Part shown: piece by piece, positions 20,101 through 27,803 of the stretch
Numbering within the stretch: the stretch's first letter is position 1
Layout of the letters: every line of letters begins with the position of its first letter
NCBI RefSeq assembly: GCF_009651005.1
Contig: NZ_WHVW01000001.1
Location: forward strand, 205,720 to 269,719
DNA from: Sporosarcina obsidiansis
GTDB lineage: Bacteria > Bacillota > Bacilli > Bacillales_A > Planococcaceae
Direction: 5' to 3'
Length of the DNA: 64,000 nt
Notes under the pieces: generated by a model
What the model was told of the DNA's origin: nothing
The model's database searches: none
Seen by the model: only the letters and a program-made list of their open reading frames with translations
Translations under genes and position numbers: made by a program

Positions 20101-21107
20101 GTTGTAGTACCTGTATATACGGTTGAATTTTTATCTGTAACTTTATAGCCAGGTTCTTTGTATTTCTTTTCTGATACCTTTCCATCTTTGTCGATGGTAT
20201 ATCGCAATTCATAGTTTGTACTATCTACTAGATCAATAATAGGGAGTTGTTCATTTCTAATAATGATTTCATTTGAAAGATTTTTACTATGCACTTCATT
20301 TTCAACATGTCCTACTCTATATGATCCATCTGGTAACCCTTTAAATGTAAAGGAAGAGGTATCTGAAACTTCCCTTTTGTATTCGTTTCCACCACGGTAT
20401 AGAATTAATGTGTTCCCCTTTTTTGTGCCTGTCACAAGAAGTTCACCAGCGTTATTTGAGGAACCTGAATCCTTTTTCCATTCTAATTTAACTTCGGTAG
20501 GATACACAGTTACTAAACCAGATCTTTCACTTTCTGCTTCGTTCATAACTTGTGTCAATCTATACGTATTATTTGCATCGATATTTGTAAAGATTGCGGT
20601 ACCATTCGAGTCAACGCTTGCTTCTCTAAAATTTGTTTGATCTCCAACATAAAGTCTTACTTTACTTTGGGTAGCGACATTTTTCACTTTCAGTTGATAA
20701 GGATCATTTTTTTCGATAATGATATTTGCGCTAGTGTCATCTCCGTTATCTTTAACAGATAAAGGTTTAGGCATCACTGTGATAGGTGCGGATATCTTAA
20801 TTGTTGTTTCATCATCTTTTTTAACTGCGCGAACATTATAAAGACCTGCAGGAACATCGGAAAAGACATCGTTTTCGCCCAAAACACTTCCTTGCTGATC
20901 TTTATTACCGTAAAGTTTTTCTAACGTTATTGTCCAGAGTGAATTTCTATCATTCATTTTCACCGTAACTTTGCCTCTGAGATCATCTCCTACAGTACTT
21001 CCTTCAACGCTCCCAGGGAAATCAACTGTAGCCGCTATCCCTGGTAACGGTCCAATCGTCGAAAACACTAGTAAAAATACCAAAAACGCAGAGAAAAATT
21101 TCTTCAT
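17175..21107 (-). CDS. Very large secreted Ig-like multidomain protein (P3)
   Basis: About 1310 aa, exported. I choose ATG 21107 because AAGGAGAGG sits 8 bases upstream; the GTG at 21116 overlaps that site. After the signal (ending GIAA) come five copies of a 60-90-residue transthyretin-like module. Each ends in a pattern like VPAGIGYYVTQTVNGIESK; four of the five endings also show TQ, with variations such as LGPGRYYVTQTINGQESR. DUF5011/HYR-type Ig domains are interspersed (GSYTVTYNVKDKAGNSA). A cadherin-like sandwich (KKYVVTVSEA) and the C-terminal SbsA-like module (VLSITFNARVEKKSL) follow. No wall anchor is present. It is probably an extended fibre-like or scaffold protein. It lies 15 bases after P4 in the same leftward operon. 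Confidence 0.85.
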   Translation of the reverse strand: MKKFFSAFLVFLLVFSTIGPLPGIAATVDFPGSVEGSTVGDDLRGKVTVKMNDRNSLWTITLEKLYGNKDQQGSVLGENDVFSDVPAGLYNVRAVKKDDETTIKISAPITVMPKPLSVKDNGDDTSANIIIEKNDPYQLKVKNVATQSKVRLYVGDQTNFREASVDSNGTAIFTNIDANNTYRLTQVMNEAESERSGLVTVYPTEVKLEWKKDSGSSNNAGELLVTGTKKGNTLILYRGGNEYKREVSDTSSFTFKGLPDGSYRVGHVENEVHSKNLSNEIIIRNEQLPIIDLVDSTNYELRYTIDKDGKVSEKKYKEPGYKVTDKNSTVYTGTTTKYFCSKQNVIESADEACDPLKMKVEVVSNVPGGDNNATPPGKYTVTYTATDGENFNLTSTAIRNITIYPNEVILSKTDTKETHNSAPIKEHITGKITVSGVYAGAKLLLYQDPSGSNKVENATLIRSNIEINDGVYSFSNVPVGEGYFVIQEANGVQSSSSKRIDIKDTTPPELTVNGPSNIVLEVGDIYIEHGATAIDNIDTPEELAGRIVISGTVDTNKPGSYTVTYNVKDKAGNSAGQVTRTVIVKPRPVIAIGSIATIGEVGVKNIFPGTADLPTLLKLYKSDEKGVFTEITSKEKKLSAKEETYVFNQLGPGRYYVTQTINGQESRQSNVVEVVDIDKPYITLDGPDKIDLIWDEDHSPYYTKTDRKFSDPGATASDYLEKNLTLTAKLVGIDGTQTPSTASSTTVNQIIKIDPITLPEPGTYKITYTATANRGTVAEPKHRFIQLAPPKTKKPESVKSEISVGSLFGHTTTRANLYNTYGQLIDTKAVDNGSVQFDKVPAGIGYYVTQTVNGIESKPSLPVNVSIFDNAEETNWISSFEFPSLKAVGVIDHKTGTIDVVVPKGTDRSKLKPTITTSNLKSVSPASGIQQDFTKKVTYTVSPGNNEKKYVVTVSEATISTVPRGDALIKPTAFTSGGSSVVLTSVEKANAVKNGVSFIGKDRAIHVPAANIAETQNASLSVKTPTTISNYSDPAWRTSITQPTEINWGEGVRSFMQPIEIELPNPDKKKFARITRVNGQLFAEVQNSRTQGGNEIGLVTQPGTYALIDDIAKPSIITTSDNEGVTYRLYTSVKDAKIYYTTSSQNITFDRSAWTETTNYSLDHLPTDFSEWTLYTSGTNISSSNGEIYAFVVKDGLISPIAEDVKIEKTEWRKDVPTYVPHKVLSITFNARVEKKSLYNGTIYVIDDSMGKKVDTVLSLSPDGKTILVAPKNAYSRGNQYTLHIERQFKGNTKNNEFLKQPFTRTFKIQ

Positions 21108-21122
21108 CGTTTTCACCTCTCC

Positions 21123-21725
21123 TTATTTCACTTCATAATATTGCGTTTCAAGCAGACGCTCCTGCTGATCAAATACTTCGATCGTCAACATATCTCCTTT
21201 GGTTAGCCCAAGTTGCCCTTTGGAAAATGAATCAAGGTTCCGAATCATTTTAATAGGAGTTCCCTGATTTACAGAGAAATTCGCTTGAAAAACTTCTTGA
21301 TTGGTCTGAACGTTTATGTTCGTTACAAACGGGTTTGCTACGGCCGTAATTGCCTGTATGTATTGTCCGGTGATTTCAAATTCTTTTGTAACAGCAGTCT
21401 TCAATACCTTACCAGAATCCGATCGGAAATCAGATGGAATGGTCAATGTATATATTTCACCAAATAAGTAAGGAATTTGTGGTTTTACTGTAACTTTCTT
21501 CGAATCTGCCGATAGAGAAAGAGAAACCTTTTGATCTTTTGAATACATGCTGATTCGGTGTAAATTGTCAGTTTGATTTAATACTTCTTGATTAAATGTA
21601 ATGGTCCACGGCTTCATCGGGTCGGTGACAGACTGTATGCCGGCAGCATGTGTCGTTTGGTTGCTGAACAGACCTGTAAGTAGAAGACCGATACAAGCGA
21701 AAGCAGTGATGATACGTAATCGCAT
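21123..21725 (-). CDS. Small secreted Ig-like protein (P4)
   Basis: A 200-aa exported protein with a signal peptide ending at THAAG. Residues about 30-125 form the same SbsA-like Ig module found at the C-terminus of its neighbours (KPWTITFNQEVLNQTDN ... GEIYTLTIPSDF). The C-terminal 70 residues (VNQGTPIKMIRNLDSFSKGQ ... LTIEVFDQQERLLET) resemble the end of P7. RBS AAAGGAG precedes the ATG. It is first in the operon with P3 and divergent from P5. It could be a connector or cap subunit (inference). Confidence 0.8.
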   Translation of the reverse strand: MRLRIITAFACIGLLLTGLFSNQTTHAAGIQSVTDPMKPWTITFNQEVLNQTDNLHRISMYSKDQKVSLSLSADSKKVTVKPQIPYLFGEIYTLTIPSDFRSDSGKVLKTAVTKEFEITGQYIQAITAVANPFVTNINVQTNQEVFQANFSVNQGTPIKMIRNLDSFSKGQLGLTKGDMLTIEVFDQQERLLETQYYEVK

Positions 21726-21770
21726 AGTAAAAACTCCTTTAATGTGTTGGTTTAAAGTGTGAATTATCCC

Positions 21771-21799
21771 TTGAAGAGTCAGTAAGCTCTATCTATATT
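21771..21799 (+). promoter_or_regulatory. Sigma-A-type promoter for the P5-P6-P7 operon
   Basis: TTGAAG (21771-21776), a 17-base spacer and TATATT (21794-21799), 20 bases before the P5 ATG. The leader is therefore very short. Confidence 0.65.
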
Positions 21800-21819
21800 A
21801 TCGGAAAGGAAGTTGGAAA

Positions 21820-24687
21820 ATGAAGATACAAATGAAAATCATTGCCACACTGTTGTTGCTATGGATATTAGTACTATTCAGGGAACCGCTTATAACGGAG
21901 GCAGCTTATGATTATACAAATCAAAGTTGTGGTCTCGAACATGGTCGGGATATCGTTTTTGTCATTCAAGACACGCCTGAGATGCAAAAGCAGGATCCAA
22001 ATCAAGATCGTATTCATGAAGTGATTCGCTTGATCGATCAGACGAATGCTAAGGATCGTTTCGGAGTCATTGGATTTCATACAGAGGTCTCGAAGTTGTT
22101 ATCAATGACGTCAAATAAGTGGCAAGCAAAAGAGGCAGTCCAATCGCTCGCTAGCCATTCTATTGTCAATGGGAATGATGCAAGTACCGGATTTGAAAAA
22201 GCGATTCAGGACCTATCAAAAGATCAGTCAAATAATGACAAAATTATCGTCTTGATGACTGTTGGAACATCTGTCAATAATGAAAAAATACAGTCTTTAG
22301 CAAATGAAGCATATGAAAAAAATATTCAATTACATGCCATTAGCTTTGGTGATAAATCCATTGTTGATCATACGACTCTGAAGAATATTGCGGAAGTTAC
22401 AGGGGGGAATTATCATCATTCTCCAAATGCTGCATATTTACAAAGTGTACTATCAAACTTGCAGCAACAAATTGTTAATTTCGCTGGACGTGAAGTGCGT
22501 AGCGATTGGAAACTGACGGATAATGTACACGAAACGAAAGATTTACTCGTACATGAAAACGTGAAAATTGATTTGAATGGCTACAATTTAACAGTTGACG
22601 GTGAAATAGTGATGCTACCTTGTTCAGAAATCCGAGCAGTTCATAGTAGTGTCATCAAGGCAAAGAATATTGATCAAAAATCCCGTTCCAGTATCCGGCT
22701 CAGTAACAGTCAGTTGTATGTTACAAGTAGCTTGAAACAAGATGGATTGATAGCAGTTAACGGGGATTATAAGGGACCTACAGTTCCAGAAGTATTGACT
22801 AATGAATACAATCAGCGAATCCATGGCTACTTAGATTTGAACGGTCAAGTTGCGGATATTACATCCGTTTTTCTTCAAGAAGGCCGTGTAGACCTGAACG
22901 GTGGAGTCTTGCATGCGAAGAGTAACCTGCATCAAAAAGGACACTTCAACGTGCAAAAAGGAAAGCTGCAGGTTGATGGGAACTTGACGATCAATGGCGG
23001 TCCGTTGATCGATGATGCTTTTTTGGAAAATAAGTCACTGAATGTCGGAGAAGGGCTCGTACAAGTGGGGTCTGCTGTATCAATGGGTGAAACTCGTTCT
23101 AAAGGGAATGTGAAACAGTTGAGTGGTCAATTGTTCGTTAATCATGGAACAGTCAACATCTATGGGGATTATTCAATTGCAGATGGCTGGCTTACGATGG
23201 TGAAGGGTTCAATGGATACGGCAACACCTGAATATGGCCAAGGAGATGGTGATTTCGTTCATGTGCACGGTAATTTTTCTACAGCCAGTAAACGAAACCA
23301 TGGAACACGAAACTATACACATCTTAGCAAGCCGATGCATGACCAAGGGCATTTAACGGATGGTGTGCTCAAGATAGACGGTTCATTCACTCAATCGGGA
23401 AATAAAGAAGAACATCCGATTTATACAGACCGTTACCAGAACTTTGAAAAAGACTACAGTCGCTACAATTTTTATGCGGAAGGTAGACATAAAGTTGTCT
23501 TGACCGGTAAGCAAGAGATTAAAGTGGAAGGCTCAGGATTTAAGTTTAATTTCTTGGAACTCCATGGCAAGCTACAGGAGTATCCGGTAGTGGGACCAGT
23601 CAATTGGAACAGGCTAAATGAAGTGGATAAAGCTGCGAATGCTAACTTGGCGAGCTTGTCTATCAATGATATTTTGGTTCGAGGTTTTACTCCCAACGTG
23701 ATGAGGTACTTTGGTCATCAGGTTCCGGCAGATAGCTTCACACAAGGAGCGCAAACGCTAAAAGTAGATGCTCGTCCGGTAGATCGAAATGCACGAGTCG
23801 AAGTGCTAAATAGAACAGTGGCTTCGGACGGAACAGCTGAAGTGAAAGTGCTTGTGACGGCTGCTGACGGCAAGACACAGTCCGTATATACTGTAGCTGT
23901 CACAGTAGGACCGGGATCTAGCGGTAAGGTTACGTCTATCGAGCTAGATCGAAGTGAAATTTTATTCAATGAAGATGGAGCGGGTACATATATGCCCACT
24001 CAGGTATCTATTGGTTATACGGTGTATCCTACCAATGCAGCCAATCAGCAAGTAAATTGGTCATCTACCGATCCGACTGTTGCAACAGTCAGTCCAAATG
24101 GCGTCGTGACACCAGTCGGTTCAGGCGAAGTGACCATTGTTGCGACAACGGTCGATGGTGGATTTATTGATTCTGCTACGGTAAAAGTACTGAAACAGAT
24201 TGATTTGTTAGAGGGAATCTATACATTGGCTGATTTTGTTGGTGACAATGATCGTTACGACCAAATCATGGGTGGACTTTATGACCTAACTAAAATTGGT
24301 TTTGTTGTTCCAGGGAATTATATTGATAGTATCACGTTTTCTACTTCTGGTAATTTGACAATTGGGACAGTGGAAACAAAAACGGCTGCAGTTGATCGTG
24401 TGGAAGTGCGTGTGAATGGTAAGGTACTAGGTGCTAATAAAAATGGGGCAGCCTATATCTTTACTCGCGCAGCTATGAATATTTCAGACTATGTGGAAGT
24501 GATTGCATATGATTCTGTTTCAAATGAATTGGAAAGAGCAGCAACCACGTATCCTGTGGCGTTTCAATCCACAAACAGCGTGATGCCTGGATTTTATTCT
24601 GTTCAGCGTTTGATGGAAGATCCAATTTTATTTTCACAAATATTAGCAGAGTTTTCACCACAACAACTACGATTTACTGCAAGATAA
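21820..24687 (+). CDS. Secreted VWA protein with beta-helix and Ig-like domains (P5)
   Basis: A 955-aa exported protein. After the signal (to about residue 29) comes a von Willebrand A domain (about 40-225). Its metal site is degenerate: DxSxS is replaced by DTPEM at 51-55. Next come beta-helix-like strands (about 230-560, LNGQVADITSVFLQEGRVDLNGG), a cadherin-like sandwich (about 600-700, KTQSVYTVAVTV), a BIG2 domain (about 705-795) and a C-terminal Ig-like region. Two short segments, DNDRYDQIMGGLYDL and LMEDPILFSQILAEF, resemble one in P1. No anchor is seen. It leads the operon with the cohesin and dockerin genes, so it may be part of one extracellular assembly (inference). Confidence 0.85.
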   Translation: MKIQMKIIATLLLLWILVLFREPLITEAAYDYTNQSCGLEHGRDIVFVIQDTPEMQKQDPNQDRIHEVIRLIDQTNAKDRFGVIGFHTEVSKLLSMTSNKWQAKEAVQSLASHSIVNGNDASTGFEKAIQDLSKDQSNNDKIIVLMTVGTSVNNEKIQSLANEAYEKNIQLHAISFGDKSIVDHTTLKNIAEVTGGNYHHSPNAAYLQSVLSNLQQQIVNFAGREVRSDWKLTDNVHETKDLLVHENVKIDLNGYNLTVDGEIVMLPCSEIRAVHSSVIKAKNIDQKSRSSIRLSNSQLYVTSSLKQDGLIAVNGDYKGPTVPEVLTNEYNQRIHGYLDLNGQVADITSVFLQEGRVDLNGGVLHAKSNLHQKGHFNVQKGKLQVDGNLTINGGPLIDDAFLENKSLNVGEGLVQVGSAVSMGETRSKGNVKQLSGQLFVNHGTVNIYGDYSIADGWLTMVKGSMDTATPEYGQGDGDFVHVHGNFSTASKRNHGTRNYTHLSKPMHDQGHLTDGVLKIDGSFTQSGNKEEHPIYTDRYQNFEKDYSRYNFYAEGRHKVVLTGKQEIKVEGSGFKFNFLELHGKLQEYPVVGPVNWNRLNEVDKAANANLASLSINDILVRGFTPNVMRYFGHQVPADSFTQGAQTLKVDARPVDRNARVEVLNRTVASDGTAEVKVLVTAADGKTQSVYTVAVTVGPGSSGKVTSIELDRSEILFNEDGAGTYMPTQVSIGYTVYPTNAANQQVNWSSTDPTVATVSPNGVVTPVGSGEVTIVATTVDGGFIDSATVKVLKQIDLLEGIYTLADFVGDNDRYDQIMGGLYDLTKIGFVVPGNYIDSITFSTSGNLTIGTVETKTAAVDRVEVRVNGKVLGANKNGAAYIFTRAAMNISDYVEVIAYDSVSNELERAATTYPVAFQSTNSVMPGFYSVQRLMEDPILFSQILAEFSPQQLRFTAR

Positions 24688-24712
24688 CAAGTGAAAAGGA
24701 GGAGGGCGTGCG

Positions 24713-24766
24713 ATGGCGCGCCTATACATAATCTATGAAAAAGTTAAAAGTTCTAGTAGGGCTTAG
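24713..24766 (+). CDS. Possible 17-codon upstream ORF overlapping the cohesin gene start
   Basis: ATG 24713 follows the ideal site AAGGAGGAG at 8 bases. It encodes a 17-residue hydrophilic peptide and ends at TAG inside the P6 signal-peptide codons, in a different frame. The only plausible P6 start, ATG 24735, has no ribosome site of its own. Translation of this small ORF could deliver ribosomes to P6 by coupling. No product function is claimed. Confidence 0.4.
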   Translation: MARLYIIYEKVKSSSRA

Positions 24767-25502
24767 TATTTTATTGTTGCTAATCCCTGTCATTCCCACA
24801 CAAGCAGCTGTAAAGAAAACAACAGTCGGGGTCTCTTCCGCATTCGCAGAGCGGGCTGGAGCGGTGGAAATCGGTATTTTCATTAGCAGTGACGAAAAAA
24901 TTGCAGGCGGTTCTTTGGATATTGTCTATGATGCGGATCAATTGCGTATTCGTGACACAGACGTCAAGCTGACTGATACGCTGTCTAGTTATCTGTCTTC
25001 TGGAGGCAGCGATGCAGCAGGAACAGTATCATTATCGTTCGCAAAAGGGACAGGCTCTCTAGTGGACGGTACAGTCATGAATTTAAGTACGTATGTGGAG
25101 ACGCCAGGAGTAGGTAAGGAGATTGCGCTAACTTTAGAAAATGTGGAACTGTATAACGAGCAAGGAAAGAAGATAGATGCTCAGCTAGTTCATGGACAAA
25201 TTAAACCTTTTAAAGGAAAAGAAGATACGTATTCGAACGCTGTAACTGGTGATAAAGAGTGGGTCATCACACTTAGTAATCCTTATAATCTAGCGACATT
25301 GAATACACATGCAATCAGTATGAAGCGAGGAACTGTTTCAGTGCCTGTTGAGGTGGAAGCAGTCGGTGACACTAAATTTAAGGTGAAACCGGTAGGAAAG
25401 TATGCTCGAGGCACCTATACAATGGAAATTACGGAACAGTTACGTTCAGCCAATGGTGCAAAATTAAGTCAGCCTGTACGGTTTACATTTAAGGTGAATT
25501 GA
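24735..25502 (+). CDS. Secreted cohesin-domain protein (P6)
   Basis: A 255-aa exported protein with signal MKKLKVLVGLSILLLLIPVI. Residues about 28-155 form a cohesin domain: VGVSSAFAERAGAVEIGIFI, the GGSLDIVYDADQLRI strand pair, GTVSLSFAKGTG, and the closing ALTLENVELYNEQG. Cohesins bind dockerins tightly. The C-terminal 90 residues are the SbsA-like Ig module (WVITLSNPYNLATLN ... YTMEITEQL). It has 47 bases upstream and 10 downstream to its neighbours. A TAA at 24729 rules out a longer N-terminus. The dockerin-bearing P7 follows directly, suggesting a cohesin-dockerin pair in a bacterium without a visible cellulosome. Confidence 0.85.
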   Translation: MKKLKVLVGLSILLLLIPVIPTQAAVKKTTVGVSSAFAERAGAVEIGIFISSDEKIAGGSLDIVYDADQLRIRDTDVKLTDTLSSYLSSGGSDAAGTVSLSFAKGTGSLVDGTVMNLSTYVETPGVGKEIALTLENVELYNEQGKKIDAQLVHGQIKPFKGKEDTYSNAVTGDKEWVITLSNPYNLATLNTHAISMKRGTVSVPVEVEAVGDTKFKVKPVGKYARGTYTMEITEQLRSANGAKLSQPVRFTFKVN

Positions 25503-25512
25503 GGTGAAAGAA

Positions 25513-26934
25513 ATGAAGAATGTGTTAAATAAATTAGCTGCTTTTTTAATTATACTTGGTGTAGTTGGTGTATCCAGTTTCATTGGAGAAAAAGCGAATG
25601 CGGAAACATTGGAAGTGGGAGAAAGTCGCTCGCTGGGTACGAAAGTGGAAGTACCTGTTACAGTTCGTGATATTTCGTATTTGAGCTCAGGGAATTTTGT
25701 CATTTCGGCTCCTCCAGCGAGTTCAGGAATTGTTTTAAAAAGTTTCCGTCCAGCTCCGGCTTTTGACAATACAAAGTACCGGACAAAATGGAATGTATTA
25801 GATAACGCGCTAGATATTAATTTTCTTTCTAACTCGGATAAAGATGTGATCATTCCTGGGAAGAAGATAACTGTCGGTTACTTAGTCTATGAGCTTTCTT
25901 CTTCATTCGCAGAAGGTGAATCACTAGATTTGACTATCACTTCTGCCAATATGAAAGGTCGAGCGAATGCCGATTTGCCTGTCAATGGAATGAATGGAAA
26001 AGTCATACGAAAGATGCCCTTTGGTGATGTAGTCGGAAACAACAAACCAACAGCTGCAGCTGCAATTCGAATTTTACAGCACTTGAACAATCCAATTACA
26101 GACCGAGAAGCTTTTCTATCAGCAGACGTTGATGGAGACGGTGTGTTAACTCAAGCAGATGCACAAATTATCTTGGACTATATCGCGGGTAAACGGACAA
26201 GCTTTTTGGCTATCCAGGCAAAAGAATTGGACAATGCGGTATTGAAGAGCGAGTACAGTGAGGAAATCGAAGGGCTACATGGACGGGAACCGTATCAATT
26301 TAAGCGAGTGTCTGGAAGTATGCCGGCTGGCGTAACGATTGACCTAGACACGGGGAAGATTAGCGGGACGCCGACACGTGCAGGGAACTACAACTTTACG
26401 ATTCAAGTGACAGATGCATTGGGAGATACGGAAAGACGCATTTTCAGTATGGACGTCATTGATTCAAATATCCAGTCTGTTGAAAAACTTCTTCAAATCA
26501 ATGTAAAGTTAAATGGAACGCCTGAACTTCCATCTAAAGTGAAGGTAACGTACAAAGATAAAACAACTGGCATGGAGTCAGTTAACTGGCAGCCAGTCGA
26601 TACGTCAAAAATCGGAATGGTCATTGCGAAAGGTAAAATTGGTGACAGTGGATTCACGGTGAGTGTGGAGGTCAACGTGGTATCTGCTGATTACTTGAAT
26701 AGCGTGAAGATCTCTTATGTTCAGTTCTTGAATCTTCATACGATTCAACTTAATGTCTCTTCGGATGTATATAAAGTGACGATTAACGATGTTCATAACA
26801 TGCATTACGAAGGACAAAATAAGTTTAGCCTTGGTAGCTCTAGCTTCTCTGCAGGTTCGACAGTTGTCATTCGTATGTATGATAAGTATGGTAATATCCT
26901 ACAAACGAAGCAACAAGCTTTGATACCCAATTAA
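25513..26934 (+). CDS. Secreted dockerin-domain protein with cohesin-like N-terminus (P7)
   Basis: A 473-aa exported protein. ATG 25513 lies 6 bases after GAGGTG; the GTG at 25504 lies in that site. After the signal, residues about 30-165 resemble a diverged cohesin sandwich (KVEVPVTVRDISYLSSGNF). Residues about 168-228 are a dockerin. Its second calcium loop, DVDGDGVLTQAD, is perfect; the first, DVVGNNKPTAAA, has lost most ligands. A He_PIG Ig domain (about 235-315, MPAGVTIDLDTGKISGTPTR) and a C-terminal region resembling P4 (RMYDKYGNILQTK) follow. It may bridge subunits by having both partners. A terminator follows. Confidence 0.85.
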   Translation: MKNVLNKLAAFLIILGVVGVSSFIGEKANAETLEVGESRSLGTKVEVPVTVRDISYLSSGNFVISAPPASSGIVLKSFRPAPAFDNTKYRTKWNVLDNALDINFLSNSDKDVIIPGKKITVGYLVYELSSSFAEGESLDLTITSANMKGRANADLPVNGMNGKVIRKMPFGDVVGNNKPTAAAAIRILQHLNNPITDREAFLSADVDGDGVLTQADAQIILDYIAGKRTSFLAIQAKELDNAVLKSEYSEEIEGLHGREPYQFKRVSGSMPAGVTIDLDTGKISGTPTRAGNYNFTIQVTDALGDTERRIFSMDVIDSNIQSVEKLLQINVKLNGTPELPSKVKVTYKDKTTGMESVNWQPVDTSKIGMVIAKGKIGDSGFTVSVEVNVVSADYLNSVKISYVQFLNLHTIQLNVSSDVYKVTINDVHNMHYEGQNKFSLGSSSFSAGSTVVIRMYDKYGNILQTKQQALIPN

Positions 26935-26950
26935 ATAAGTAAACCACATA

Positions 26951-26989
26951 CCCTTTGTTGATTGATAGAAAATCAGCAAAGGGCTTTTT
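26951..26989 (+). terminator. Terminator after the P5-P7 operon
   Basis: A stem of about 13 bp, CCCTTTG-T-TGATT (26951-26963) with AATCA-G-CAAAGGG (26971-26983), a short loop and five T residues. Confidence 0.85.
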
Positions 26990-27035
26990 GTTACCATTGA
27001 ATGAAATCGTAAAAACCGTAAAAGCCAAAGAGCTC

Positions 27036-27593
27036 TCACGGTCGTTTATCTTCTTGTCTATCTTCTTTTCGCGGTACAAGATCAAAAATGTCGTGGTCTT
27101 CAAATGCATCAACCAGACGATCCAGCCATTCATAATAGTCTTGCATATATCGTAGTTTTTCTATATCGGACTCGACAATTTGCTTTAACTCTTCTGTGAT
27201 GGAAGGATTCTCAGCTAGTTTTATCAACTCATTCAGCGACTTACGGACTGCTGTTTGATGAAGAGAGATGGAGCGTCGCCATTTGATGGAGAAAAGATCG
27301 ATGAAGCTTTGATACCAATCGTCTTTCACTTGGTATAAATCTTTGCGAACGCCTCGCTTCCAAGCACGTTCTACTAATTTTAAATCTGATAGTGCACGGA
27401 CGGATGTGCTCATGCTTGTTTTGCTCATGCCCAGTTCTTCGGTCATATCATCTAGCGTCAAGGGTTCATCGTGGAAGAACATCGTGCCGAATTGTCTGCC
27501 GGCTGAAGGAGTCAAACCGTATAGATGTATATTTTGCGCGATGGTTTCAATAATTCTCTCGCGTGATTTTTCAAGTTGTTCTTTACCTTCCAT
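27036..27593 (-). CDS. GbsR/OpcR-family transcriptional repressor
   Basis: A 185-aa winged-helix (MarR-like) regulator. Members sense choline or glycine betaine and repress betaine uptake and synthesis. The start is ATG 27593, 7 bases after GGAGGT; the longer frame uses an ATG overlapping that site. The N-terminus (YGLTPSAGRQFGTMFF) and the recognition region (MTEELGMSKTSMSTSVRALS) are characteristic of the family. It is divergent from opuAA over 210 bp that contain a conserved promoter/operator also found before opuAC. Confidence 0.88.
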   Translation of the reverse strand: MEGKEQLEKSRERIIETIAQNIHLYGLTPSAGRQFGTMFFHDEPLTLDDMTEELGMSKTSMSTSVRALSDLKLVERAWKRGVRKDLYQVKDDWYQSFIDLFSIKWRRSISLHQTAVRKSLNELIKLAENPSITEELKQIVESDIEKLRYMQDYYEWLDRLVDAFEDHDIFDLVPRKEDRQEDKRP

Positions 27594-27692
27594 AGAGGGT
27601 ACCTCCATTATCATACTGAGGACACATTCATCCCCGTTTGCTTCTATAGCGTATTATATTTGCTAAATAAAAGCAATCCGTACACGGAAGTT

Positions 27693-27764
27693 TGTACAGT
27701 TTTTACCGTATAAACAATTAATTTAGATAAAACTGTTGTATTGCAAAACTGTTACGTCTATAAT
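27693..27764 (+). promoter_or_regulatory. opuAA promoter and operator, matching that of opuAC
   Basis: -35 TTGTAT (27736-27741), a 17-base spacer and a perfect -10 TATAAT (27759-27764). TGTACAG (27693-27699) followed by an AT-rich stretch lies upstream. The blocks TGTACAG, CAAT, TAAAAC and GTTGTATT are shared in order with the opuAC upstream region. The common blocks are the likely binding site of the adjacent GbsR-type protein. Confidence 0.8.
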
Positions 27765-27803
27765 AATAACGTTAAGTTTTTAGGAAACTAGGGAGTTGTA
27801 CAT

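Noticed and set aside
24713-24735. Sequencing frameshift joining the small ORF to P6
   Set aside because: Joining would put a hydrophilic, non-signal-like segment before a normal signal peptide that begins MKKLKV, so separate ORFs fit better.
27036-27614. Longer start for the GbsR-type gene at 27614
   Set aside because: The ribosome site GGAGGT overlaps that ATG and is correctly spaced for ATG 27593.
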